A DNA stretch of 40,620 nucleotides from Deltaproteobacteria bacterium (GCA_016875165.1 VGSF01000036.1:1-40620); one strand, 5' to 3'. Positions 8,185-18,419 are shown, counted from the first letter of the stretch. Translations and numbers: made by a program. Notes: generated by a model from the sequence alone, not told the origin.

Positions 8185-8919
8185 ATGGATGCAAGGAATA
8201 CATTTCAATTCACGGCCTTCCTGCGGGGCCTGCTCCTTATCCTTTCCGCTGCCGTCTACACAGCCATTTTGTGCCCGCCGGCTCTGGCGGCCTGCCTTTT
8301 AGACCCTTCGGGCCGATGGCCTTCTTTTTTTCAGCGGACATGGGTAAACTGGCTGCTGCGCAGCAACGGGATTCGCCTGCGCCCCAGAGGCCTGGAGCAA
8401 CTGGATAAGGGACAACCTTACATCCTGGTCTCCAATCACGCCAGTATTCTGGACATTCCCGGCATTATTTCCGCATCACCCTTCCCCTTGCGATTCGTGG
8501 CCAAAAAATCACTTGGCTGGTTTCCGCTTTTTGGATGGTTCATTTCCCTCGCGGGGCATATCCTGATCGACAGAAATAATGCAAAATCAACCCTGATAAG
8601 TTTGAAGAAAGCCGGCGCTCTTCTGAAGAAGGGGATTTCCATCGTCGTTTTTCCTGAGGGGACGCGCACACCTGACGGCCAGGTTAAAAATTTCAAAGAA
8701 GGGGCTTTTCTTTTGGCCCTCCAGTCCAAGGCTCAGATTGTTCCAGTCTCCATTTCCGGAACTTATAAGATGCTTCCCCGAACCGGCTGGTGTTTCCGGC
8801 CCGGCATAATGGAGTTGAACATTGGCGAGCCTGTTTCAACCGGGGGTCTCTCCCTGCGCGAAGCCTACCCATTAAGGAAAAAAGTGCGGGATACGATCAT
8901 AAAAAACCTTAAAACGTAA
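8185..8919 (+). CDS. plsC: 1-acyl-sn-glycerol-3-phosphate acyltransferase-like protein
   Basis: Transfers an acyl group to lysophosphatidic acid to make phosphatidic acid at the inner membrane. It has a hydrophobic N-terminus (about residues 10-35), the catalytic NHASILD motif (H85, D90 in HX4D), the FPEGTRTP glycerophosphate-binding motif (about 156-163), and the PVSISGTYKMLP block typical of PlsC. Length is 244 aa. It is followed 60 nt later by ftsK on the same strand. Other lysophospholipid acyltransferases share these motifs, so the exact substrate is inferred. Confidence 0.9.
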   Translation: MDARNTFQFTAFLRGLLLILSAAVYTAILCPPALAACLLDPSGRWPSFFQRTWVNWLLRSNGIRLRPRGLEQLDKGQPYILVSNHASILDIPGIISASPFPLRFVAKKSLGWFPLFGWFISLAGHILIDRNNAKSTLISLKKAGALLKKGISIVVFPEGTRTPDGQVKNFKEGAFLLALQSKAQIVPVSISGTYKMLPRTGWCFRPGIMELNIGEPVSTGGLSLREAYPLRKKVRDTIIKNLKT

Positions 8920-8979
8920 GGGCGATAGACGAAGGTTTTCCTTTGACATCGGCCCTTTTCTCCAGTATCATTTCTGGAA

Positions 8980-11208
8980 ATGGGCAGAACATCACGCTCA
9001 GCGCGTTTAAGCTTGAAAAAGGAAATCCTCGGAGTTATCCTGGCGGCCTTGGCCGTTCTCCTGGCCATCAGCCTGTTGTCCTTCAACCCAGACGACCCTT
9101 CTTTCAATAACCAACCGTCGGAGCCACAGAAAGCCACCAACCTGGCAGGTTTTGTCGGAGCTCACCTTTCCGACATTTTTTTCCAGACCTTCGGTTTAAC
9201 CGCTTTCCTGTGGCCTCTTTTCTTTATCTTCTTTTCCCTGAAACTCTTTCTTTTCCCGGAGATGCCCTTTAAGGCCGGGAAAACAGCGTCTTTGGTAGGA
9301 CTGTTTATTACTCTTAGCTGTTTACTTTCCTTAAGTTTCGGGAAGGTGAAGATTTGGGGGGCGATGATCGACAGCGGGGGAGCTCTGGGCTATTTCTTTG
9401 CCCGGACAGCAGAGAAATACCTGAACCTCAGCGGAGCCTTGCTCCTTTTCGCTGTTGTGCTTACCATATCCGTAATGGTTCTGACCAGCTTCTCCTGGAT
9501 AGAAATGATCAAGGGGATTAACCGCTTATTTTTATCTATTCTGAAACAGGGGCAGAGCCTGTGGAAGCGCCGCCTGGATAGAAAAGAAAAGAAGGCCAAA
9601 GAGTTAAGGAGAGAAAAAGAATCAGCCCCGCCCTTAATCATTAAAAAAGACGGAGCAGTGGAAAAAGAAGGGGTTGTTATCGAATCCCCCCCGGTCGTGC
9701 AGGAGAAACAGGAGCATTTCTCTTTCCTGGATTCGCGGGGATCTTATGTCCTTCCGCCGCTCTCTCTGCTTGAAAGCCCAGAGCAGAAGGAAATTAAAGT
9801 TGACAAAGAGAGCCTGCTGGCTAACGCCAAGATCCTGGAAAAACGCCTGGAAGAGTTTGGCGTGGAAGGAAAAGTCGTGGAAGTGCGCCCGGGGCCGGTG
9901 ATCACCATGTATGAGTATGAACCGGCGCCGGGGGTGAAAATAAACAAGATTGTTGGCCTGAGCGATGACTTAGCCCTGGCCTTAAGGGCCATCAGCGTGC
10001 GCATCGTCGCCCCCATCCCGGGCAAGGCCGCGGTGGGCATTGAAATCCCCAATTCCCTCCGAGAGCCGGTTTATCTTAAGGACATTCTTCTATCTGAGGA
10101 ATTCTCCCGGGCCGAATCGAAACTAACCCTGGCCCTGGGCAAGGATATTTTCGGCAATCCTTTCGTAACCAACCTGGCCAAGATGCCCCACCTTTTAGTT
10201 GCCGGCGCCACAGGAGCAGGGAAAAGCGTCTCCCTGAACTCCATGGTTTGCAGCCTCCTTTACAAGGCCGACCCGGAAGAAGTGAAACTACTGATGATCG
10301 ACCCAAAACGTCTGGAACTCTCAGCTTATGATGGGATTCCCCACCTTCTTCACCCCGTGGTGTATGACCCTAAGGCCGCAGCCCTGGTTCTGCGGTGGGC
10401 CACGGAGGAGATGGAGATTCGTTACCGGTTGATGGCTGAGAAGGGAGTGCGCAACATCGAACGTTATAATCAGAAGGTGGATAAGGAATTGAAAGAGTCC
10501 CGGCGCAAAGGCGGGACTTTGCTTAAAGAGACAGAAGGCCTGGAAGACCGCACCGGAGAAAATCTTTCCCCCCTCCCTTACATCGTCATTGTCATCGATG
10601 AGCTGGCGGATTTAATGATGGTTTCAGCGCGGGATGTGGAGGCCTCGCTCACCCGCCTGGCCCAGATGGCCCGGGCTGCGGGCATCCACCTGCTCCTGGC
10701 CACTCAGAGGCCATCCGTGGATGTGCTCACCGGGGTGATCAAGGCCAACTTCCCCACGAGAATCTCCTTTCAGGTTTCCTCCAAGACCGATTCGCGCACC
10801 ATCCTGGATGCCAATGGGGCCGAGCACCTGCTCGGTTCCGGCGACATGCTTTTCCTGCCTCCCGGGACTTCCCGCTTGATCCGGGTTCACGGGGCCTACG
10901 TCGCCGAGGTCGAGATTCTGCGGGTCGTCGAGTTCTGGAAAAACCAGGGCAAGCCGGTTTTCGATCAAACCATCCTGAAAGAGAAAGAAGGTACAGCGGG
11001 GGCCGAGGCTGATGGTTACGACGAAATGTATGATCAAGCAGTGGCTGTTGTGGCCGAGTTAAGGCAGGCCTCGATCTCGATGCTCCAGAGGCGTTTGCGG
11101 GTGGGCTATAACCGGGCTGCGCGGATGATCGAGAGGATGGAACAGGAAGGGGTCGTGGGCCCGGCTGACGGCAGCAAGCCGCGGGAAGTGTACATCAAGA
11201 AATTATAA
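8980..11208 (+). CDS. ftsK: DNA translocase FtsK/SpoIIIE
   Basis: Septum-located motor that pumps the chromosome termini and activates XerCD at dif. The N-terminus has four membrane segments (about residues 15-170), then a short charged linker (about 190-255, KEKKAKELRREKE). The motor domain has Walker A GATGAGKS (about 409-416) and Walker B-like IVIVIDELADLMM. A C-terminal winged-helix gamma domain (about 680-742, YNRAARMIERMEQEGVVGP) reads KOPS. The linker is much shorter than in E. coli, giving 742 aa, as in many other bacteria. The ATG has only a weak TGGA upstream, so a slightly different start is possible. The lolA gene follows after 37 nt. Confidence 0.96.
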   Translation: MGRTSRSARLSLKKEILGVILAALAVLLAISLLSFNPDDPSFNNQPSEPQKATNLAGFVGAHLSDIFFQTFGLTAFLWPLFFIFFSLKLFLFPEMPFKAGKTASLVGLFITLSCLLSLSFGKVKIWGAMIDSGGALGYFFARTAEKYLNLSGALLLFAVVLTISVMVLTSFSWIEMIKGINRLFLSILKQGQSLWKRRLDRKEKKAKELRREKESAPPLIIKKDGAVEKEGVVIESPPVVQEKQEHFSFLDSRGSYVLPPLSLLESPEQKEIKVDKESLLANAKILEKRLEEFGVEGKVVEVRPGPVITMYEYEPAPGVKINKIVGLSDDLALALRAISVRIVAPIPGKAAVGIEIPNSLREPVYLKDILLSEEFSRAESKLTLALGKDIFGNPFVTNLAKMPHLLVAGATGAGKSVSLNSMVCSLLYKADPEEVKLLMIDPKRLELSAYDGIPHLLHPVVYDPKAAALVLRWATEEMEIRYRLMAEKGVRNIERYNQKVDKELKESRRKGGTLLKETEGLEDRTGENLSPLPYIVIVIDELADLMMVSARDVEASLTRLAQMARAAGIHLLLATQRPSVDVLTGVIKANFPTRISFQVSSKTDSRTILDANGAEHLLGSGDMLFLPPGTSRLIRVHGAYVAEVEILRVVEFWKNQGKPVFDQTILKEKEGTAGAEADGYDEMYDQAVAVVAELRQASISMLQRRLRVGYNRAARMIERMEQEGVVGPADGSKPREVYIKKL

Positions 11209-11245
11209 TTAACCGCAGAGAAATAATTAAATCAGGATTAATTTT

Positions 11246-11944
11246 ATGGTTAAAAGAAATAAATTTTTTCTTGCCCTATTCTTCCTTCCTCTTATCGGGC
11301 TCTGGCCTTCACCTGGCCTTGGCCAAGCCCTTCCCCTGGAGGAGGTCGTGGCCAAAGTCCAGGAGCAATACGAAATTCACGCAGACTTTAAAGCCAGTTT
11401 CACCCAGGAATCTTTAATTAAAAGCCTGGGAAAAAAGCAACACGCCGAGGGAGCAGTCTATTTTAAAAAGCCCGGAAAGATGCGCTGGATTTACCGCAAG
11501 CCCAACAAACATGAGATGATCTCCGACGGAAAAACCCTCTGGATGTACCGGCCGGAAGACAAACAGGTGGTCGTGTCTAAAATGACCCAGGCTTTCCAGT
11601 CTAAAGCACCCTCGACGTTTCTGGCCGGAATCGGCAACCTCAAAAAGGATTTTCAGGCTCGTTTTGTCAAAGAACCTTCGCCCAGCGCAGATTACTTCTT
11701 AGAGTTGACCCCCATTGAAGCACAGGGGGGCCTGGAGAAACTCTTTTTGGCCGTCGAGCGGAATTCTTTTAAGATTATGCAGGCCAACATTCAGGATGCC
11801 ATGGGCAATGTAACCCAGATCACTTTTTCCAGGATTCAATTTAATAACAACCTTTCAGACTCCCTTTTCAATTTCACCCCTCCCAAAGATGTGGAGGTAT
11901 TCACTTTGCCAGGGTCGGCCCCTGCCGGCGGAGCCGGAAAATAA
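11246..11944 (+). CDS. lolA: Outer-membrane lipoprotein carrier protein LolA
   Basis: Periplasmic chaperone that ferries lipoproteins from LolCDE to the outer membrane. It has a signal peptide (about residues 1-27, ending GLGQA). The mature protein shows the LolA pattern: FKASFTQESLIKSLGKKQHAEGAVYFKKPGKMRWIY in pieces around residues 50-90, then DGKTLWMYRPEDKQVVV, and the C-terminal half with the ITFSRIQFNNNLSDSLFNFTPPKDVEV segment. Length is 232 aa. It shows that the organism has an outer membrane. It sits between ftsK and rimO with tight spacing, an arrangement seen in many proteobacteria. Confidence 0.93.
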   Translation: MVKRNKFFLALFFLPLIGLWPSPGLGQALPLEEVVAKVQEQYEIHADFKASFTQESLIKSLGKKQHAEGAVYFKKPGKMRWIYRKPNKHEMISDGKTLWMYRPEDKQVVVSKMTQAFQSKAPSTFLAGIGNLKKDFQARFVKEPSPSADYFLELTPIEAQGGLEKLFLAVERNSFKIMQANIQDAMGNVTQITFSRIQFNNNLSDSLFNFTPPKDVEVFTLPGSAPAGGAGK

Positions 11945-11951
11945 TCCTTTC

Positions 11952-13301
11952 GTGAATAATTCTAAAAAAACAGTGCGCATGATCAGCTTGGGATGCCCCA
12001 AGAATTTGGTGGACAGCGAGGTTATGCTCGGCCTTCTGCGGGAGAAAGGCTGGGTTCCTTCTGCAAAAGACGAAGCCGATGTGATCATCATCAATACCTG
12101 CAGCTTCATTCGCGAGGCCAAAGAAGAGTCCATCGCCAACATCCTGGCCATGGCCGAAGCCAAAGAAAAGGGGAAGTGCCGGCGGCTGGTAGTTACGGGC
12201 TGTCTGCCGCAGCGCTACGGACAGGAGCTGCTTAAAGAACTTCCCGAGGTGGATCTGTTCCTGGGAACAGGAGAGTTACATCACATCGGCGACCTCCTGG
12301 AAAATTCTAAAGAAGGCCGGTTGAGCCGGAAACAAATTATCGGCCTCCCCGCTTATCTCTATGATCACCGGACCCCTCGCCTGTTGACCTCTACCCCGGG
12401 CAGTGTTTACATAAAAATTGCCGAGGGATGTTCCAACCATTGTTCTTATTGCATCATTCCTCAAATCCGGGGGAAGTTGCGCAGCCGGAAGATTTCTTCG
12501 GTTCTTCAGGAAGTTAGGCAAGTTGTTTCCGGGGGGATGAAGGAAATTAATCTCATCGCGCAGGATATCACTGTATTTGGCCAGGATCTCGGTGGTGGAA
12601 CTGACCTTACCCGCCTGTTGCGTGGTCTGGTGAAAATAAAGGGACTATTGTGGATTCGTCTGCTCTATGCCCATCCCGGCCACGTTACTCCGGAGTTGAT
12701 CCGCCTCATCCGGGAAGAAGAAAAGATCTGCAAGTATCTGGACCTGCCCCTGCAACACATCGATGACCAACTCCTCGGAGCCATGAACCGGCCAGTTTCC
12801 AGCAGCCAGGTGCGTGAACTGATCGCCCGGCTGCGAGCCGAAATTCCCGGAATCACCCTGCGCACTTCTTTGATGGTTGGCTTCCCCGGGGAAACAGAGA
12901 GGAGATTTCGCCGGCTCCTTGACTTTGTTAAAGAGGCTGAGTTCGAACATCTGGGGGTCTTTCGCTATTCGAAAGAAGAAGGAACCCCGGCTGCGGCCCT
13001 GAAAGGGCATGTTTCCGAAAAAGTCAAAGAGCAACGCTACCATCAAATCATGCGCCTGCAAAGACAGATTTCCCTTCGCCAGCAGAGAAAAAAGATCGGG
13101 ACGCACATGCCGGTTCTAATTGAGCGGCCGGGAAAATCTTCCGGGATTTTATGGGAGGGAAGAACTCAGGGACAAGCCCCGGAAGTTGATGGGATTACCT
13201 TCTTGCGCCAGGGTAGCGTCCGGCCAGGGGAGATTTTCGAAGCCGTGATTACCGAAGCAACGGCCTATGACCTCTTTGGAGAAATCGTCGGCCCCGCCTG
13301 A
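11952..13301 (+). CDS. rimO: Ribosomal protein S12 methylthiotransferase RimO
   Basis: Radical-SAM enzyme that methylthiolates the conserved aspartate of ribosomal protein S12. The N-terminal UPF0004 domain has SLGCPKNLVDSE and further cysteines in INTCSF and VTGCLPQR. The radical-SAM motif CSNHCSYC has C160, C164 and C167 (counted from the start used here). A TRAM domain forms the last 60-70 residues. Start: GTG at 11952 gives MNNSKKTVRMISLGC and lies 7 nt after the lolA stop; longer frames would overlap lolA by more than 50 nt. ATG at 11979 is an alternative. The SLGCPKNLVDSEVMLG signature favours RimO over MiaB. Confidence 0.95.
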   Translation: MNNSKKTVRMISLGCPKNLVDSEVMLGLLREKGWVPSAKDEADVIIINTCSFIREAKEESIANILAMAEAKEKGKCRRLVVTGCLPQRYGQELLKELPEVDLFLGTGELHHIGDLLENSKEGRLSRKQIIGLPAYLYDHRTPRLLTSTPGSVYIKIAEGCSNHCSYCIIPQIRGKLRSRKISSVLQEVRQVVSGGMKEINLIAQDITVFGQDLGGGTDLTRLLRGLVKIKGLLWIRLLYAHPGHVTPELIRLIREEEKICKYLDLPLQHIDDQLLGAMNRPVSSSQVRELIARLRAEIPGITLRTSLMVGFPGETERRFRRLLDFVKEAEFEHLGVFRYSKEEGTPAAALKGHVSEKVKEQRYHQIMRLQRQISLRQQRKKIGTHMPVLIERPGKSSGILWEGRTQGQAPEVDGITFLRQGSVRPGEIFEAVITEATAYDLFGEIVGPA

Positions 13302-13502
13302 ACTCCAGAGTTTTCTCTATATTATTAGGTGCGTTTTTTAAGGGAATATAATCTCCAAAACCTACCAACGTCCCCATTATTTTTATCTTGTAAAAAGCAA
13401 AAATTAACGCCAAAATGGTTACAATTTTTTAGTCGCTATTTTTGGTTCCGGCTACGCCAGGTTAGGTATTAATAATGAATAAAACACAAGGAGGTAGGAA
13501 CT

Positions 13503-14507
13503 ATGGGAAAGAAGAAAATCAAAAGGCAAAGGTTCGCAGCGGTAATGTGCCTTGTCGCCTTGGGGGCGATCCTGGGGATGGCCGATCAAGGGCTGGCTTC
13601 GGAGAAGAAGATTCAGTTTAAAATGGGAGCGGTTCCCAGCGGCAGCGGCTGGTATTTCTACGCTTCGCAGATGGCTACCGTCCTCTCCCAGCGGGTTCCG
13701 GGAATGGAAATTACGGTAAGGGAGACTGGGGGCACTCGGGAGAACACCCTGCGCATGGCCAAGAAAGAGCTGGACATAGGGCTGAGCGAAGCTTTGGTTT
13801 CTTTTGAAGCTTACCGGGGGGTGGGAAGATTCAAGGACAAGCCCATAGCCAACCACCGCCTCCTCTGGAATGTAGCCACCACTTACATGCACTGGGCAGT
13901 GTCTCAGGACAGCGGGATCAAGACCTTCGAAGACCTTGCCGGCAAGTCCTTCAACCCCAGCACCATCGGCGGCGGCGGTGAATATATCACCGAAAAGGTC
14001 TTTGAGGTTATCGGCGCCACTCCCAAGTTTTTCCGGGCCAAGATTGCCGATGCCGCCGAGGCGGTAAAAGACGGCCGGATTGCGGGCTTCAGTTACAACG
14101 GAACCCTGCCTGTTCCCACCTTTGTCGAAGTCCATGCCGCCAGGCCCATCCGAATTCTCTCGCTTAGCGAAGATCAGGTAAAAAAGATCACGGAAAAATA
14201 TCCGTTTCTGGTGAAGCAGATCATTCCGGCAAATACCTATAAAAATGTTCCGGAGGCCACCACAGTCGGGCTTTATCTGAATGTCAGCGCCAGTATGGAG
14301 CTGGCCGACGAAGATATTTACACTATGGTAAAGGCCTACTGGAAAAACCTTCCGGAGATTGCCAGGGCCTTCCCCCTGGTAACGAATGCCAAACCAGAAG
14401 AGACGACGGCCAACGCCACTGCCCCTCTGCATCGGGGAGCTCTGAAGTATTACCGGGAGATAGGCGTGGCCATTCCCGCAGGGGCCATTCCTCCTGAGGC
14501 TAAGTGA
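13503..14507 (+). CDS. TAXI-family TRAP transporter solute-binding protein
   Basis: Periplasmic receptor of a tripartite ATP-independent transporter. Signal peptide is at about residues 1-33 (ending GLAS). The mature part has the TAXI pattern: MGAVPSGSGWYFYASQMATVL, then VRETGGTRENTLRMAKKELDIGLSE in the ligand cleft, and the DLAGKSFNPSTIGGGGEYI region. A strong AAGGAGG ribosome site lies 7 nt before the ATG. The fused permease follows 40 nt after the stop. The ligand is unknown; known TAXI receptors bind dicarboxylates or amino acids such as glutamate. Confidence 0.93.
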   Translation: MGKKKIKRQRFAAVMCLVALGAILGMADQGLASEKKIQFKMGAVPSGSGWYFYASQMATVLSQRVPGMEITVRETGGTRENTLRMAKKELDIGLSEALVSFEAYRGVGRFKDKPIANHRLLWNVATTYMHWAVSQDSGIKTFEDLAGKSFNPSTIGGGGEYITEKVFEVIGATPKFFRAKIADAAEAVKDGRIAGFSYNGTLPVPTFVEVHAARPIRILSLSEDQVKKITEKYPFLVKQIIPANTYKNVPEATTVGLYLNVSASMELADEDIYTMVKAYWKNLPEIARAFPLVTNAKPEETTANATAPLHRGALKYYREIGVAIPAGAIPPEAK

Positions 14508-14547
14508 GATGGTCGGGCCGAGATAAGACAAAGGAAGGATAGAAGGG

Positions 14548-16542
14548 ATGAGAGAAGAGGTCGCTGACCCATCATACGTTGGCAGAGGCACAACGCTCGA
14601 CAGCAAACAGCAAAATGCCGTGGAGAAAGAGGAGACTCCCCGGAGAAAACTGACCGGATTCTGGGCCAAGGCCATGCGAACCACTGGCGTTGCTATGGCG
14701 CTCTTTCAGATTTATACCGCCGGGACCGGGTCGTTTGTGGTGCAGAACACCTTGCACCTCATGTTTGCTTTCCTCTTAATTTTCATCGTCTACCCTTCCA
14801 ATAAAAGGGCGGCAGACAGGAATCGGGTGAGATCCTGGGATGTGCTTTTTACCCTTCTTGGCCTTTCGGGAAATTTGTATTACATGTTCAATCTGAACCG
14901 GATCCTCTATGAATTAGGATACCTTTCTCCCACGCCGGCAGATATCGTCCTGGGAGTTGTCATGGTCGTTCTGGTCCTGGAAGCTGCCCGGCGGACCGTC
15001 GGCTCCATTCTGCCGCTCCTGTCCACCGTCGCCATCCTTTATGCCTTCTTCGGCCCCTATTTCCCGGGAAAATGGGCCCATGGCGGGTTTTCCTTCGGAG
15101 ACATCGTGGCCACCCTCTACCTGGGGGAGCTGGGAATATACGGGTCGATCATGCGCATCTCGGCCTCGGTGATCGCCATCTTTGCCATCTTCGGAGGACT
15201 TCTGGTACACACCGGGGGAGGCGATGTTTTCATCCGCATCGCCTACGCCCTGACCGGGCGGCTCACCGGCGGGCCTCCCAAAGTCTCCGTGGTTTCCAGC
15301 ATGCTCTTTGGCATGATCAGCGGCTCCACTGCGGCCAATGTGGCCACCACGGGCGTCTTTACCATCCCGCTCATGAAATCCAAAGGGTATCCCGCCCATT
15401 TTGCCGGGGCGGCGGAAGCAGCGGCTTCCTCCGGCGGCCAGATCATGCCGCCCATCATGGGGGCCGCAGCTTTTATCATGGCCGATATCCTGGGCATCTC
15501 TTACTTCAAAGTGGCCGCTGCCGCCCTGATCCCGGCCATCCTTTACTATTTCGGTTGCTGGATGGCTGTTCAATTTGAAGCCAAGCGCCTGGGCCTGCTC
15601 CCTGAGCCGGGCGGGGGCAAAACTCCTTTGCGGATAATCTTTGCCGGCAGCCATACCCTTTTTATCCCCCTGATACTCATGATCATCCTTCTGGTCGCCA
15701 TGTACACGCCCACGACCTGTGCCTTCTGGTCCTTTATCAGCGCCCTGTTCCTTTATCTGATTTCGGCCAGGAGCAAATCCCAGCTCTATCAAGCGCTGAA
15801 GAATGTTCTCAAAGCCCTGGAGGGAGGAGCGCTGACGGCCGCGCTGGTCGCCTCCATGGTGGGCGTTGTACAGATCGTGGTTGCCGTGGTGGGCATGACC
15901 GGGCTCAGCGTGAAGTTTTCAGCCGTGATCGTGGCCATAAGCGGCCAGTCCTTGCTGGCCGCTCTGATCATGGGCATGGTGGTGACGATTATCTTAGGCA
16001 TGGGGGTCCCCACGGTGGCAGCCTATATGCTGGGTATCTCCATCGTTGCCGGAGCTTTTGTGAATGTGGGTATTTCCCCCCTTCTGGCGCACATGTTTAT
16101 CTTTTACTACGCCGTCCTGGCCGGAGTCACCCCGCCGGTTGCCCTGGGGGCTTATGTGGGCGCGGCCATAGCCGGGGCGCACTGGTTCCAGACGGCCTTG
16201 ACCGCCTGCCGAATCGGCTTTGCCGGTTTTCTCGTTCCCTTCATGTTCATCTATAACCCGACTCTCCTGGGCCAGGGATCGATCCTGGGCGTAACCGTGG
16301 GGTTCTTATCCGCCTGTATCGGGATTGTGGCCCTGGCCAGCTCCATGATTGGATACCTGCTCAAGCCGGCCAACTTCGTGGAGAGGATTTTTCTCTTCGG
16401 AGCCGCCCTGGCCTTGATTGATGCTCGCCTTTATACGGACCTGATAGGTTGTTCCCTAATCGGCATCACCCTTCTTTTGCAGAAATACTGGAGCTGGCGG
16501 CCGGACGAGGCAACGCCGGTCATGGTCGCCGGCGGCAAATGA
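14548..16542 (+). CDS. TRAP transporter fused permease (4TM/12TM)
   Basis: Inner-membrane permease in which the small (4-helix) and large (12-helix) TRAP subunits are fused, as is usual for TAXI systems. About 50 soluble residues precede the first helices. The large-subunit part has the GxxxGGLLVHTGGGDVFIRIAYALTG-type block and the characteristic SGSTAANVATTGVFTIPLMK (about residues 256-275). Then come SSGGQIMPPIMGAAAFIMAD and GMGVPTVAAYMLG, the duplicated sodium-binding elements of the DctM fold. Length is 664 aa. It forms a two-gene operon with the TAXI receptor and uses an ion gradient, not ATP. Confidence 0.94.
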   Translation: MREEVADPSYVGRGTTLDSKQQNAVEKEETPRRKLTGFWAKAMRTTGVAMALFQIYTAGTGSFVVQNTLHLMFAFLLIFIVYPSNKRAADRNRVRSWDVLFTLLGLSGNLYYMFNLNRILYELGYLSPTPADIVLGVVMVVLVLEAARRTVGSILPLLSTVAILYAFFGPYFPGKWAHGGFSFGDIVATLYLGELGIYGSIMRISASVIAIFAIFGGLLVHTGGGDVFIRIAYALTGRLTGGPPKVSVVSSMLFGMISGSTAANVATTGVFTIPLMKSKGYPAHFAGAAEAAASSGGQIMPPIMGAAAFIMADILGISYFKVAAAALIPAILYYFGCWMAVQFEAKRLGLLPEPGGGKTPLRIIFAGSHTLFIPLILMIILLVAMYTPTTCAFWSFISALFLYLISARSKSQLYQALKNVLKALEGGALTAALVASMVGVVQIVVAVVGMTGLSVKFSAVIVAISGQSLLAALIMGMVVTIILGMGVPTVAAYMLGISIVAGAFVNVGISPLLAHMFIFYYAVLAGVTPPVALGAYVGAAIAGAHWFQTALTACRIGFAGFLVPFMFIYNPTLLGQGSILGVTVGFLSACIGIVALASSMIGYLLKPANFVERIFLFGAALALIDARLYTDLIGCSLIGITLLLQKYWSWRPDEATPVMVAGGK

Positions 16543-16897
16543 TCTGGATGGGGTAAGCTGAAGATGCATCTATAGCGTGTTCCCGGGGACGCCCTTAAAA
16601 AAGTCAATATCTCATTGGATAAGCTGAAAGCCATTGTCATGAGCAATTGTCTCTCCCCTTTGTGCGGCATAGCCAGTCCGCGGCTAGATCCAATCGTAAT
16701 CGCATCCCATAGCAACCATGGAATTCCCCAATTTCCAAAAGTGTCATGGCCGGCTGATCTCCGCATATTCCCTTCTTTATCGTGCGATCTCCTTTCATGT
16801 CAATTGAATTATTTAGGAGGTCCCCCATTATATTATACACTGCGATGGAGATAATGTCCCCCGCTCCATAGAGGGTGTCTGATAAATGCAAACCGTA
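16543..16897. other. Intergenic stretch without recognisable feature
   Basis: This space lies between the convergent TRAP permease and MFS genes. Short open frames on both strands have no family resemblance or ribosome site. I saw no clear Rho-independent terminator. Confidence 0.5.
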
Positions 16898-18139
16898 TCA
16901 GAGGTTATTTCTGCTTTGTAGTTGCCGCTTGTAGACAAACGCCACCACCACCGCCCCCAGACCCAACAGCCCCAGGGAAGAAAACGCCCACCCCCAATGG
17001 GCGTAGAGCCTGCCGATGGCGGCTGGGTTGGTCCAGTCAAGAATCAGCCCAAAAACCAAGGGTGCCGCTGCGCCCGCGCTAAACCCTAAAAGCGATCTTA
17101 AGCCCAAGGCCGCGCCCAAATAAGCCGGATCAGCGGCTTCGGACAGGGCGGCGGAAAGCACCGGTGAGTCGCCCAGGGAAGAAAAGGCGTAAATCGCGCC
17201 CAGGCCGATAGTGATAATGAGCGGCCAGCCGAAAGTCCAGCCGAAAAGAAAAGAACAAATTGAGCTGATGCCGGACAAAACCAACAGCATCACCGCCCGA
17301 CCTCGGCGGTCGGACAAAAGGCCCATGGAAAAAGAGGCCAAAATACCGGTGAAATGGAAGAAGGCCGAAGCGTAGGAGCCCAGGCCGGCTGCCTGTAGGG
17401 CCTCCGCTCCGCCGAAGGCGAAGCAAGCGGCAAGGAAAGCCGGTGTCCAGGTCCACATGCCCTGGAGTTCCCAATTATGGAAGCAGTAGCCGGCAATCAG
17501 CAGCATAGCCGGCTTATTCTTGACCACGTCCCCGACAAATCCCCTCTTGCCTTGGCGCATGACCACGGTGTTCTTAGTCCGCCAAAGGGCGAGCCAAGCT
17601 ACAGCCGCGCCAATTGGCGTCCCCAGGCAGGTGAGGAAAAAGGAAAGTTTATACCCCCCCAGGGGCAGGGCTAATCCGCTTATTAAAAGCGATAAGGTGT
17701 AGCCGGCCGAGGTGCTGGCGATAAAAAAGCCCATGGCCATGCCCCGCTTGGAGGTGGCGTAGCGTTCGGAGAGGATCATCAGCCCGGTGGTGTAGGAGCC
17801 ACCCAGACACAAACCCACCAAGCTGTAGAGAATAAGACCCGAATAATAATCGCGGGCGAATAAGGCAAAGAAAACCGCCGAGACTGCGCCGGCAGTCATG
17901 GATCCCAAATAGACTCTTTTCGCCCCCCACAAATCGGCCAGACTGGAGAAAATCACCAGGGATACGGCATAGGCGATTTGGTTGGCGGTGGAGATGGACC
18001 CCCCGGTGGCAGCAGACATGCCCCATTCCCTCTGGAGCACCGGCAGGGCCGCGGCATAGGTAATAAGCGCCAGCCCCGTGCCCACGCGGGATAGGCAAAT
18101 GCCAATCAACCATAAGTCTATGTTATTAGACAACCCCAC
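16898..18139 (-). CDS. Major facilitator superfamily transporter
   Basis: A 413-aa membrane protein with about twelve hydrophobic segments in two halves. The MFS loop 2-3 motif appears as SSLADLWGAKRVYLGS (about residues 65-80) and its second-half counterpart as SMGLLSDRRGRAVML (about 270-285). A basic central loop (RTKNTVVMRQGKRGF, near 190) separates the halves. Start is GTG at 18139 with only a weak purine stretch upstream. It is a single-gene unit with no regulator next to it. The substrate cannot be inferred; the family includes anion and organic acid carriers. Confidence 0.9.
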   Translation of the reverse strand: MGLSNNIDLWLIGICLSRVGTGLALITYAAALPVLQREWGMSAATGGSISTANQIAYAVSLVIFSSLADLWGAKRVYLGSMTAGAVSAVFFALFARDYYSGLILYSLVGLCLGGSYTTGLMILSERYATSKRGMAMGFFIASTSAGYTLSLLISGLALPLGGYKLSFFLTCLGTPIGAAVAWLALWRTKNTVVMRQGKRGFVGDVVKNKPAMLLIAGYCFHNWELQGMWTWTPAFLAACFAFGGAEALQAAGLGSYASAFFHFTGILASFSMGLLSDRRGRAVMLLVLSGISSICSFLFGWTFGWPLIITIGLGAIYAFSSLGDSPVLSAALSEAADPAYLGAALGLRSLLGFSAGAAAPLVFGLILDWTNPAAIGRLYAHWGWAFSSLGLLGLGAVVVAFVYKRQLQSRNNL

Positions 18140-18419
18140 TTATTGGCCCCATGACTCGTAAAATTCAAAACTCTGAAAAAAAGAAAATCGTCCTCTCGCC
18201 CGGACCAAGCCCTGCAATAACAAAGATATTCCACGATTTTTTCATCCATAAAAAAACCGAAATGAAAGTTGCCGGATTCGTTAGAAGCCCAGTATCAGTT
18301 TAGCGATTTGAAAAAATAGTATTAAAGCCTTTGTTTAGGGCCGCTCTGGCCCCCGGCCCCTGGAATTCCTTGGCCCTTACAGCACACCTTTTTTCAAAGA
18401 GCTAAAGAAATATGAAGTC

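Noticed and set aside
13452..14684. 410-codon open frame on the minus strand opposite the TAXI receptor
   Set aside because: It mirrors a well-supported TAXI binding protein with signal peptide and strong ribosome site. Its own translation has no family pattern; high GC makes such shadows common.
14914..15792. 292-codon minus-strand frame opposite the TRAP permease
   Set aside because: Low-complexity, His/Gly/Asp-rich translation typical of an antisense shadow of a membrane protein gene.
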